Assembly (NCBI GenBank): GCA_016868055.1
Contig: VGHX01000011.1
Coordinates: forward strand, 1-51,540
Length of the DNA: 51,540 nt
Reading direction: 5' to 3'
Source: Betaproteobacteria bacterium
Lineage (GTDB): Bacteria; Pseudomonadota; Gammaproteobacteria; Burkholderiales; Burkholderiaceae_D
The position numbers and the translations under genes were made by a program. The notes under the pieces are model-generated. The model had not been told where the DNA came from. It was given only the letters and a program-made list of their open reading frames with translations, and ran no database searches. This document shows positions 17,620-25,389 of the stretch, in pieces. How positions within the stretch are numbered: the first letter of the stretch is position 1; every line of letters starts with the position of its first letter.

Positions 17620-18255
17620 TTGACCATCGCTAGCGCAGATATCACCGCAGTCATCCTCGCCGGTGGCCTTGCACGCCGCATGGGTGGCGTGGATAAAGGT
17701 TTGCAGCTCTTACACGGCCAGCCCATGGTGCAGCAAGTGCTGCATCGCTTGCAGCCGCAAGTGGGTCAGGCGCTGATCAGCGCGAACCGTCATCTTGATG
17801 ATTATGAACGTCTCGGCGTGCCGGTGTGTAGCGACAGTATCAGCGGTTACGCAGGGCCCCTAGCGGGTATCCACGCTGCGATGCTTGTCATCGACACACC
17901 GTATCTTTTGAGTGCGCCTTGCGACTCACCGCTGCTACCCATCGACTTGGTATCGCGCTTGTCCTCTGCGTTAGCTGAGCATCAAGCCGATGCGGCTGTC
18001 GTAGTGACTGGCGATGGCAATCAACAACAACGACATCCGGTGTTTCTCCTGCTGAGGTCTGACTTGCGCAGCTCGCTTGAGCAGTATCTCAATCAAGGTC
18101 AGCGCAAGGTCGACGATTGGCTTGCCAGTCTGAATTGCGTTGAAGTGCCGTTTGATGATGAAGGTGCATTCGTTAATCTAAACACGCCTGAAGATATTCA
18201 AGTACTGCTCAATGTCAGCACCAAGATTCCTGGATCCCGGCCTGCGCCGGGATGA
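17620..18255 (+). CDS. mobA: Molybdenum cofactor guanylyltransferase
   Basis: MobA links GMP to molybdopterin, giving the guanine-dinucleotide cofactor needed by FdsA. The nucleotidyltransferase signature LAGGLARRMGGVDKGL is at 13-28, followed by LISANRHLDDYERLGVPV and a PCDSPLLP motif with the metal-binding Asp. The start is a TTG at 17620, six bases after the regulator stop; no ATG is close, and a strong ribosome-binding site is not visible, so coupling to the upstream gene is likely. The last residues (IPGSRPAPG) are not MobA sequence: they are translated from a palindromic element (18234-18253) that overlaps the gene end. A 211-aa length is still normal for the family. Confidence 0.92.
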   Translation: MTIASADITAVILAGGLARRMGGVDKGLQLLHGQPMVQQVLHRLQPQVGQALISANRHLDDYERLGVPVCSDSISGYAGPLAGIHAAMLVIDTPYLLSAPCDSPLLPIDLVSRLSSALAEHQADAAVVVTGDGNQQQRHPVFLLLRSDLRSSLEQYLNQGQRKVDDWLASLNCVEVPFDDEGAFVNLNTPEDIQVLLNVSTKIPGSRPAPG

Positions 18256-18262
18256 CGATTTT
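18223..18262. repeat. Palindromic dispersed-repeat-like element overlapping the mobA 3' end
   Basis: ATCCCGGC (18234-18241) and GCCGGGAT (18246-18253) form a perfect stem within the context TTCCTGGATCCCGGCC..GGGATGACG, a form typical of dispersed palindromic repeats in proteobacteria. It supplies the mobA stop and could also end transcription. A related CTGGATCCC element lies after kup (27341-27368). Confidence 0.6.
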
Positions 18263-18288
18263 GGGATCGAAACTTCAGCTCTTTCAAT

Positions 18289-18702
18289 TCAGCTGATCAG
18301 TTTTGGCTTGAAGTGCTTATCGCTAATGCGAAACTTTTGCCGTCTATCCCCCATCAGCAGTCGCAGCTCTTGAATTGAAAGCGCGCTCACCTCATGCATG
18401 CGAATTAGTAGCGACGCTGTGACCGGTAATTTTTGATGCCGAATTTTACTAATCGCCGGTGGAGATACTTCCAGCGCGCGCGACAAGGCGGCATCATTTT
18501 TCAGATTCATTCGTTCGATCAGGGTTGCTAGCAAATGATCCGGGTCATAGCGCTGTGCCGGCTGCGCGGACGGTGGCGGTATCCGTTGCGGCTGCGCGGT
18601 AGGTGGCTGCGCGGTAGGTGGCTGCGCGGTAGGTGGCTGCGTGGTAGTTGGCTGCATGGTGTGTGGCTGCATGGCATAAATGAGCAGACGATAGGCATTC
18701 AT
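18289..18702 (-). CDS. Small HTH DNA-binding protein with PPTAQ repeats
   Basis: This protein of about 137 aa has two parts. The N-terminal half is low-complexity Pro/Gln/Thr/Ala, made largely of pentapeptide repeats (PPTAQ and variants) encoded by the 15-bp array at 18560-18679. The C-terminal half resembles a Cro/XRE helix-turn-helix (LNNxx-like NDAALSRALEVSPPAISKIRHQKLPVTASLLIRMHEVSALSIQELRLLMG, quoted in part). It then ends in a basic tail (DRRQKFRISDKHFKPKL). The ATG at 18702 is chosen because AGGA lies 5 bases upstream. Partners and targets are unknown. The next gene on the same strand is Lrp, 75 bases upstream. The repeat-coded arm probably varies in length between strains. Confidence 0.68.
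   Translation of the reverse strand: MNAYRLLIYAMQPHTMQPTTTQPPTAQPPTAQPPTAQPQRIPPPSAQPAQRYDPDHLLATLIERMNLKNDAALSRALEVSPPAISKIRHQKLPVTASLLIRMHEVSALSIQELRLLMGDRRQKFRISDKHFKPKLIS
18560..18679. repeat. 15-bp tandem repeat array (8 units)
   Basis: Eight consecutive 15-bp units start at 18560. Units 3-5 (18590-18634) are identical (GGCTGCGCGGTAGGT) and the rest diverge. The array lies in frame in the HTH gene and encodes PPTAQ-type pentapeptides. Confidence 0.9.
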
Positions 18703-18776
18703 TCTGATCCTGCGCGTAGTCACAGCATTGTCGGCTCACAACGGCTATTGCCCATGCGTCTGAGCGACTGCAATCA

Positions 18777-19253
18777 TCAGCGCCCATCGTCCGGCAACGG
18801 CAGCGCGGTTTTATATTTGACCTGCTTCAGCGCAAAGCTGGATTTAATATTCTTGATGCCGGGAATGCGTGTGAGATTTTCGAGAATGAATTTCTCCAGG
18901 GCTTGCAGGTCCGGTACTACGATGCGTAGCAAGTAATCCTCATCACCGGTCATCAGGTATACCTCCATCACTTCATCGAAATGACTCACCGCCCGCTCAA
19001 AACGCTCAAGCGCTTGCGCCTCCTGCTTCTCGAGCGCCACGCGAACGAACACGTTCACCTTGAGCCCCAGCGCCAGCGGGTCCACCAAGGCGACATAGCG
19101 CGAGATCACCCCCTCGTTCTCCAAGCGCTTGACGCGTGCCAGCGTCGGCGACGGCGATAGCTGCACATTACCGGCCAGTTCGACATTGGTCAGGCTGGCA
19201 TCTTGCTGTAACTGCCCGAGAATACGAAGATCTGTTGTATCGATATTTGACAT
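18777..19253 (-). CDS. Lrp/AsnC-family transcriptional regulator
   Basis: The 158-aa regulator has the Lrp layout: an N-terminal winged HTH (DTTDLRILGQLQQDASLTNVELAGNVQLSPSPTLARVKRLENEG, quoted in part) and a C-terminal RAM/ligand-binding domain (VFVRVALEKQEAQALERFE and the GDEDYLLRIVVPDLQALEKFI strand). It is transcribed away from the AceE-like gene across a 273-base gap. In Pseudomonas putida a divergent Lrp-type gene, mdeR, controls mdeAB for methionine/2-oxobutyrate breakdown, and the arrangement here is similar but without mdeA. A local, amino-acid-responsive role for the neighbouring dehydrogenase is therefore likely. Confidence 0.92.
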   Translation of the reverse strand: MSNIDTTDLRILGQLQQDASLTNVELAGNVQLSPSPTLARVKRLENEGVISRYVALVDPLALGLKVNVFVRVALEKQEAQALERFERAVSHFDEVMEVYLMTGDEDYLLRIVVPDLQALEKFILENLTRIPGIKNIKSSFALKQVKYKTALPLPDDGR

Positions 19254-19526
19254 ATTTATATGCCTAAAAATGCAATTATAACGGCATTTTATGCTGTTTT
19301 TATTCGATTACGGAGAATTTTTAGCAGCACATTTTGCGCCCCAACCATTAAGATTTCATCATTGCTGAAAGCCAAGCCGTCAGAAGCAGAATCTCTGCCG
19401 AAAGATGCACACGCCGATCAGCGGCATGGAATGAAGGACCTCAGCGACGGCTTATATAGCCTTAACGGCTGCATCACTCGCAAGACCAGCGACATTTTTT
19501 AAAATGACTGACAGCGACTTCACCTT
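19254..19526. promoter_or_regulatory. Divergent promoter region lrp / AceE-like E1
   Basis: The 273-base gap holds AT-rich DNA next to lrp. Two ATGC-containing half sites, AATGCAATTATAACGGCATT and a TTTTATGCTG stretch (about 19268-19300), could bind the Lrp regulator. An 80-codon open frame at 19260-19502 has no recognisable protein and no ribosome-binding site. I see no other gene. Confidence 0.4.
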
Positions 19527-22316
19527 ATGGACATGACCGCCCCCGAGCACTTGCTTCGCCAGATCGATACCGACGCACAAGAGACCACGGAATGGATTGA
19601 AGCGCTGAATTCAGTCATCGCCACCGCAGGCCCCGAGCGCGCCCGGTTTTTGTTATCGCAACTAGCGTCGTCCGCGCGCGCTGCAGGCCTTCACTGGCGC
19701 GACGCGCGCATTACGCCCTATACCAATACGATTCGGCCGCAAGATGAACCTGCCTACCCGGGCGGTGCGGATGCGATTGCGATGGAAGAACGGCTCGCCG
19801 GCATCCTGCGCTGGAACGCACTGGCAATGGTGATACGCGCTAATCGCGCCTATGGCGAGCTCGGCGGCCACATCGCCAGCTATGCCTCGGCAGCGGATTT
19901 ATTCGAGGTGGGATTCAATCATTTCTTTCGTGCGCGCACTAATTACTTTGCCGGCGACCTGATCTATTTTCAGGCCCACTCCGCACCCGGCATTTACGCG
20001 CGTGCTTATCTTGAAGGTAGGCTCGATGAGAACAATCTTTCGCACTATCGACAAGAGATCAACGCTGCGTCAACAGGTGTTCAAGGCCTCTCGTCGTATC
20101 CGCACCCCTGGTTAATGCCGGAGTTTTGGCAATTTCCCACCGGCTCAATGGGCATAGGCCCGATCAGCTCGATTTATCAGGCGCGTTTCATGCGCTATCT
20201 CGAGCATCGTGGTTTATTGGCGACCCAAGAGCGCAAAGTATGGGGCGTGTTTGGTGATGGTGAGATGGATGAGCCTGAATCACTCGCCGCGCTCTCGCTC
20301 GCTGCGCGAGAAAAACTCGACAACCTGGTGTTCGTCATTAATTGCAATCTGCAGCGTCTTGATGGCCCGGTGCGCGGCAATGGCCATATCGTTGATGAGT
20401 TAGAGACCTTATTCGGCGGTGCTGGCTGGCACGTCATCAAGTTGCTTTGGGGCTCGGACTGGGATCCGCTATTCGCGCGTGATACGCAGGGCGAATTGGC
20501 CGATGCGCTAAGCCGAACGGTGGATGGCCAATTGCAAACATTCGCCGCGAACGATGGCGCGTTCAATCGCGAGCATTTCTTCGGTCAGTCACCCACGCTA
20601 AAAGCGCTGGGCGATTTACTCACTGATGACGAGATCGATCGCTTGAAGCGCGGTGGTCATGACCTGAAAAAAATCTACGCCGCCTACCATTCAGCGACTC
20701 AGCACCGCGGCCGGCCCGTTGTGATTCTCGCGCAGACCAAAAAAGGCTTTGGCATGGGCAAAGCCGGTCAGGGCCGGATGACCACGCATCAACAGAAAAA
20801 ACTCGAGCTGGACGATTTGATCGAGTTTCGTGATCGCTTTCAGTTACCCCTTAGCGATGCGCAGGTCGAGCATCTGGAGTTCTACCGCCCCGCCGCAGAT
20901 AGCGCCGAGATGCGTCATCTTCACCAGCGCCGCGCGGCGCTGGGTGGCTTTGTACCTCAGCGCATCAGCAGCAGCCAACATCTGCCCGTGCCCTCGATCG
21001 AGAGCTACGCCGCATTTGCGCTCGAGGCGGAGAACAAAGAGATGTCCAGCACCATGGCACTGGTGCGGATGATGGGTGGCTTGTTAAAAGACGCCCAGCT
21101 CGGCAAGCATGTGGTGCCGATTGTGGCCGATGAAGCGCGCACCTTCGGCATGGCGAATCTGTTTCGTCAGGTCGGCATCTACTCGGCGCAGGGTCAGTTG
21201 TACCAGCCCGAGGATATCGGATCGATTTTGTATTACCGCGAAGCCAAAGACGGCCAAATTCTCGAGGAAGGCATCTCCGAAGCGGGTGCGATTTCTTCCT
21301 GGACCGCAGCAGCTACCAGCTACGCAGTGCACGGTTTACCGATGCTGCCGTTTTATATCTACTACTCCATGTTTGGTTTCCAGCGTATTGGCGATCTGAT
21401 CTGGGCGGCGGCAGATCAGCGCGCGCGCGGCTTCCTGATCGGCGCCACGTCGGGTCGCACCACATTAGGTGGTGAGGGTTTGCAGCACCAAGACGGTAGC
21501 AGCCATGTGATCGCCGTAACCATTCCTAACTGTATTGCCTACGACCCTGCTTATGCCTATGAGCTCGCGGTGATTGTCGATGACGGCATGCGTCGCATGC
21601 TGACGCAGCAAGAGGATGTTTTTTACTACATCACTGTCACCAATGAAAACGAGGCGCAACCAAGCATGCCGCCCGAGTCGCGTGAAGGCATTCTGCGTGG
21701 CATGCACCGGGTGCTGCCATGCCGCACCAACCTCAACGCACCACACGATGTGCATAATGTAAAAAGTGACGCGAGCAGCAACTTCGAACAAAGCTTGTTG
21801 CAGCAAGTACAAAGGGCTCAACTTCATTCCCCGCAACTACGTTTGCTCGGCGCCGGCCCATTACTCAAAGAGACTATTGCGGCGGCTACGCTGCTGCGAG
21901 AGCAATTTGGCGTTGAAGCGGAAGTCTGGAGCGTGACCAGTTTTTCTGAGCTGGCGCGCGATGGCATTGCTTGCCAGCGGGCGCGCCGTTTGAAGCAATC
22001 CGACACTCAGCCTTGGATCACCCAACAGCTCGGCGACTCAACTGCGCCGGTAGTTGCGGTGTCGGATTACGTACGTACGGTTGCGGAAAGTGTGCGTGCT
22101 TATGTGCCGGCACCCTATGTCACGCTCGGTACCGATGGCTTTGGTCGCAGCGATACTCGGGCCGCATTGAGAGATTTTTTTGAAGTCGATGCGCGCTGGA
22201 TTTGTTACATCGCGCTGACTGAGTTGTATGCCGGTCAAAAGACCAACACGGAATGGCGCGCTATCGCAGAGGAGCTGGACTTGGATATCGATAAGACCAC
22301 ACCAACGACAGCTTGA
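19527..22316 (+). CDS. AceE-type 2-oxoacid dehydrogenase E1 (MdeB-like)
   Basis: This thiamine-diphosphate-dependent decarboxylase belongs to the homodimeric pyruvate dehydrogenase E1 family. The ThDP/Mg motif GDGEMDEPES is at 243-252, with the INCNLQRLDGP strand at 271-281. The N-terminal WIEALNSVI..GPERARFLL segment and the C-terminal VSDYVRTVAESVRAYVPAPYVTLGTDGFGRSD transketolase end are present. At 929 aa it is longer than E. coli AceE (887). No E2 or E3 gene is adjacent, so it is probably not the main PDH operon copy. The divergent Lrp gene resembles the mdeR/mdeB pair of P. putida, where MdeB acts on 2-oxobutyrate from methionine. Substrate here could be 2-oxobutyrate or another 2-oxoacid. 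It would have to share E2/E3 from the main complex. Confidence 0.87.
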   Translation: MDMTAPEHLLRQIDTDAQETTEWIEALNSVIATAGPERARFLLSQLASSARAAGLHWRDARITPYTNTIRPQDEPAYPGGADAIAMEERLAGILRWNALAMVIRANRAYGELGGHIASYASAADLFEVGFNHFFRARTNYFAGDLIYFQAHSAPGIYARAYLEGRLDENNLSHYRQEINAASTGVQGLSSYPHPWLMPEFWQFPTGSMGIGPISSIYQARFMRYLEHRGLLATQERKVWGVFGDGEMDEPESLAALSLAAREKLDNLVFVINCNLQRLDGPVRGNGHIVDELETLFGGAGWHVIKLLWGSDWDPLFARDTQGELADALSRTVDGQLQTFAANDGAFNREHFFGQSPTLKALGDLLTDDEIDRLKRGGHDLKKIYAAYHSATQHRGRPVVILAQTKKGFGMGKAGQGRMTTHQQKKLELDDLIEFRDRFQLPLSDAQVEHLEFYRPAADSAEMRHLHQRRAALGGFVPQRISSSQHLPVPSIESYAAFALEAENKEMSSTMALVRMMGGLLKDAQLGKHVVPIVADEARTFGMANLFRQVGIYSAQGQLYQPEDIGSILYYREAKDGQILEEGISEAGAISSWTAAATSYAVHGLPMLPFYIYYSMFGFQRIGDLIWAAADQRARGFLIGATSGRTTLGGEGLQHQDGSSHVIAVTIPNCIAYDPAYAYELAVIVDDGMRRMLTQQEDVFYYITVTNENEAQPSMPPESREGILRGMHRVLPCRTNLNAPHDVHNVKSDASSNFEQSLLQQVQRAQLHSPQLRLLGAGPLLKETIAAATLLREQFGVEAEVWSVTSFSELARDGIACQRARRLKQSDTQPWITQQLGDSTAPVVAVSDYVRTVAESVRAYVPAPYVTLGTDGFGRSDTRAALRDFFEVDARWICYIALTELYAGQKTNTEWRAIAEELDLDIDKTTPTTA

Positions 22317-22384
22317 TGTGGTCTGTTATGCAGGCGTTGGCACTGGCCGGGGTGGCGCTCTCGTCAGGGTTGGGCACCATGAAA

Positions 22385-23563
22385 TCAAATCGCGCCAGCA
22401 ATTTTGAGCGCGGCAATCTGCTCATCGTCATACCCGAGCCCACGCAAAATTTCATGCGTGTGCTCGCCCAGCGCAGGGATCGGATCCATACGCGGCGCCC
22501 ATGCGCTGTCTGAGCCGGGGGGCTTTAGCGCTGGCACAGCACCCGCGGGTGTCATCACCTCCACCCAGCGCTCACGCGCGCGTAGCTGCGCATGCTGCCA
22601 GAGGCCTTGCATATCATTCAGCATGGCATTCGCAATCTGCGCCTCATCAAGTCGTGCGATCACTTGCTCGGCGGTGAGCGTGCTGAACACCTCACAAATC
22701 AGCGCATACAGCGCTTGCCGCGCCACACTACGCAATACAGTCGAAGTAAAGCGCGGATCTTTGGCCAGCGCTGGTTGTTGCATGACCTTCTCGCAGAACT
22801 GAACCCATTCACGTTCATTCTGCAAACCCAGCATCACGATCTTGCCGTCACCTGCGGGGAACGGCCCATACGGATAAATCGTGGCATGCGAAGCACCTGC
22901 ACGCGACGGTGCTGGCGCGCCTTGGTAGGCGTAGTACATGGGGAAACTCATCCACTCCGCCATGCTCTCTAACATCGAGATATCAATTGCGCAGCCCCGA
23001 CCGGTGCGACCACGCTGAATCAGCGCCGCAAGAATATTGGTGTAGGCGTACATACCGGCCGCAATATCGGCAATGGATACACCGGCTTTGGCAGGCTGGT
23101 CTTCTGTGCCCGTGACCGACAGAAAACCCGACTCACTCTGGATCAGCAAGTCATAGGCTTTTTTGTCACGGTAAGGCCCGTCAACACCATACCCTGAGAT
23201 ATCACACACGATCAGCTTTGGATGCTTGGCCGATAGTGCGTCGTACGAGAGCCCCAAACGCGCTGCTGCACCGGGCGCAAGGTTTTGTACCAGCACATCG
23301 ACATCGAGCAGCAGTTGCTCAAGCACCTCGCGTGCTGCGGGCTGCTTGATATCGAGTGTGATGCTCTCTTTCGAGCGATTGGTCCAGACGAAATGCGAGG
23401 CCAGCCCATTAACGCGACCGTCATAGTCGCGCGCAAAATCACCCATGCCGGGGCGCTCGACCTTGATAACACGCGCACCCAGATCCGCAAGTTGGCGTGT
23501 ACAGAATGGCGCTGCAATCGCGTGCTCCAGTGTTAAAACAGTGATGCCATCGAGTGGGCGCAT
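22385..23563 (-). CDS. Class III CoA-transferase (CaiB/BaiF family)
   Basis: The full CaiB/BaiF core is seen: LDGITVLTLEHAIAAPFCTRQLADLGARVIKVE near the start (quoted family block), FVWTNRSKESITLDIK, VLVQNLAPGAAARLGLSYD, CDISGYGVDGPYRDKKAYDLLIQSESG with the Asp expected to form the aspartyl-CoA anhydride, and IDISMLESMAEWM. The start is put at the ATG at 23563 (MRPLDGI); an ATG 33 bases upstream would add an acidic, non-conserved leader. The length is 392 aa. The LEHA..APFCTRQLADLG form resembles dicarboxylate-type (succinate, mesaconate or itaconate) CoA-transferases, but the substrate cannot be fixed by eye. It converges with the E1 gene. Confidence 0.86.
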   Translation of the reverse strand: MRPLDGITVLTLEHAIAAPFCTRQLADLGARVIKVERPGMGDFARDYDGRVNGLASHFVWTNRSKESITLDIKQPAAREVLEQLLLDVDVLVQNLAPGAAARLGLSYDALSAKHPKLIVCDISGYGVDGPYRDKKAYDLLIQSESGFLSVTGTEDQPAKAGVSIADIAAGMYAYTNILAALIQRGRTGRGCAIDISMLESMAEWMSFPMYYAYQGAPAPSRAGASHATIYPYGPFPAGDGKIVMLGLQNEREWVQFCEKVMQQPALAKDPRFTSTVLRSVARQALYALICEVFSTLTAEQVIARLDEAQIANAMLNDMQGLWQHAQLRARERWVEVMTPAGAVPALKPPGSDSAWAPRMDPIPALGEHTHEILRGLGYDDEQIAALKIAGAI

Positions 23564-23754
23564 AGACTCTGACTCGGATTCCAAGGTATCAAACAAGCTG
23601 CCGGATTATCCCATGCGGCTCGCCAATCGCGCTGCGGCGCAGGTCAGCCGCAAAGGCTCTGGAAACTGCGCCCTGTTCGAGGCCGCACGTTTATAATCGC
23701 GGCTTTCGCACGGGGCGTGATGTGCCGCGTGCCGCTGAAACCGCCTGCCTGTTC

Positions 23755-25353
23755 ATGTCCCTATCCCAACCTGAAACACCATTGGCGCCCGCTGCAGCGG
23801 TTGATCGCTTTTCCTATCGGGTCGTCAGCGCGCTTGAGCGTCCGGCGCTCGCCACGCTGCTGTTGTTTGTGTGGGTGCTGCTCGGCGCCTGGATCCGCCC
23901 GCTGTCGCTGCCCGACGAGGGGCGCTATGTGGGCGTGGCATGGGAGATGGTGCGATCCGGTGACTGGCTCACACCCGCGCTCGATGGGTTACCGTATTTT
24001 CATAAGCCGCCACTGTTTTATTGGCTAACCGCGATCTCGATCAAGTGCTTCGGCACGGTTGACCTTGCGATGCGCATGGCGTCGATGCTAGCCGCCGCGC
24101 TGATGGCGTTTGCTGGCATGCGACTGCTTAGCCGCTGGCAGAGCGCGCAGATGGCGCGCTGGTATTTGCTGATTCTGGCCACTCTTCCCTACTTTTACCT
24201 CGGGTCGCAGTTCGCCAACCATGACATGTTGGTTGCCGCCTTCATCAGCAGCGCCGTGATGTTCGCCGCCGATGCCATGCTCTCGGCTGATCATGCACAA
24301 GCATGGCGACGCAGCATGCTGCTGGCGTGGACCTGTGTCGCGCTTGGCCTGCTCAGTAAAGGGCTGATTGGTATGGTGCTACCGGCCGGCGTGATGCTGC
24401 TATGGATCGCGCTGCAGCGCCGCTGGTCTTGGCTAATCAAGCTGCTGTGGTGGCCCGGCATCGGCCTGTTTGTTGTGATCGCCGCGCCGTGGTTTGTGCT
24501 GATGCAGTTGAAGTTCACGCAGTTCTTTGATTATTTTTTCATTCACCAGCACTTCGAACGGTTCACGGCAACCGGCTTCAACAATATGAACCCTTGGTGG
24601 TTCTACCCGGTCGTACTTGCGCTACTTTGTCTTCCGTGGTCGTTGCTGCTGCCAGGCCAGATCAAATTTACCGCTGGCTCGGAAACTCAACAGGCGCTTC
24701 GTCGACTGCAATGGGTGTGGGTGGTGGTGGTGGTTGGCTTCTTTTCGCTGCCCGCCTCCAAGTTGATTGGTTATGTGTTACCTGCAATACCCTCAATTGC
24801 AATGCTGCTCGCCGATGTGGTTGTGACGCGAATGCTGCCGCTGCCTCGTCTGCACTGGGTACCGCGCGGTTTGGCGCTGCTCTGCCTGGTCAGCCTTATC
24901 CCGTTGGTTTGGCTATTTGGGCGAGAGGATGTTTACTCATCGAAGTCACTGGCCGCGGCTTACCGCAGCGCCGCGTCGCCGCAGGATCAGGTGCTCTCGA
25001 TGGGTCTGTATCGATTTGATTTTCCGGTGTATGCGCAATTGCGCGCGCCATTACCGGTGGTGTTGAATTGGGATGATCCCGCCATCAAGCAGACCGATAG
25101 CTGGCCGCGTGAACTGGTGGATGCTGCCGAGTTCGACCCTGCGGCCGGGGAACGCGTTTTAATCAAGCCAGACGATTTGTCCGCACTGCTGTGTGCCAAT
25201 GACGTTAGCTGGATTATTGCGCCACTGAGCAACAACGAGCCGCTGCTATCGTCAGCGGAAACCATTCGCAATACCACCTTGTTCAAGCTGATGCGCTTCG
25301 ATCGAGAGCGCAGCAATTTGCCTTGCCGCGGCGAGTTATCGCGCGGCAGATAA
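23755..25353 (+). CDS. ArnT-like GT39-family glycosyltransferase
   Basis: This polytopic inner-membrane enzyme is of the protein-mannosyltransferase/ArnT superfamily, which uses polyprenyl-phosphate sugars to modify lipid A or proteins on the periplasmic side. The catalytic first loop reads LSLPDEGRYVGVAWEMVRSG, with the conserved acidic pair, followed by DGLPYFHKPPLFYWLTA, the most conserved block of the family. About 10-12 hydrophobic segments follow, with a soluble C-terminal domain from about 410. The ATG at 23755 (MSLSQPE) is preferred; a GTG at 23722 would extend it by 11 residues. The length is 532 aa. No other arn genes are nearby, so the donor and acceptor are unknown. Confidence 0.85.
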   Translation: MSLSQPETPLAPAAAVDRFSYRVVSALERPALATLLLFVWVLLGAWIRPLSLPDEGRYVGVAWEMVRSGDWLTPALDGLPYFHKPPLFYWLTAISIKCFGTVDLAMRMASMLAAALMAFAGMRLLSRWQSAQMARWYLLILATLPYFYLGSQFANHDMLVAAFISSAVMFAADAMLSADHAQAWRRSMLLAWTCVALGLLSKGLIGMVLPAGVMLLWIALQRRWSWLIKLLWWPGIGLFVVIAAPWFVLMQLKFTQFFDYFFIHQHFERFTATGFNNMNPWWFYPVVLALLCLPWSLLLPGQIKFTAGSETQQALRRLQWVWVVVVVGFFSLPASKLIGYVLPAIPSIAMLLADVVVTRMLPLPRLHWVPRGLALLCLVSLIPLVWLFGREDVYSSKSLAAAYRSAASPQDQVLSMGLYRFDFPVYAQLRAPLPVVLNWDDPAIKQTDSWPRELVDAAEFDPAAGERVLIKPDDLSALLCANDVSWIIAPLSNNEPLLSSAETIRNTTLFKLMRFDRERSNLPCRGELSRGR

Positions 25354-25389
25354 CCCAACCCTGTTGTGTGACATTCGAAGGACCTCCGC

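Noticed and set aside
18560-18679. Possible CRISPR-like array
   Set aside because: Units are 15 bp, contiguous without spacers and in frame in a gene, so this is a coding minisatellite.
19260-19502. 80-codon frame in the lrp/E1 gap
   Set aside because: No ribosome-binding site, no recognisable protein, and it fills the divergent promoter region.
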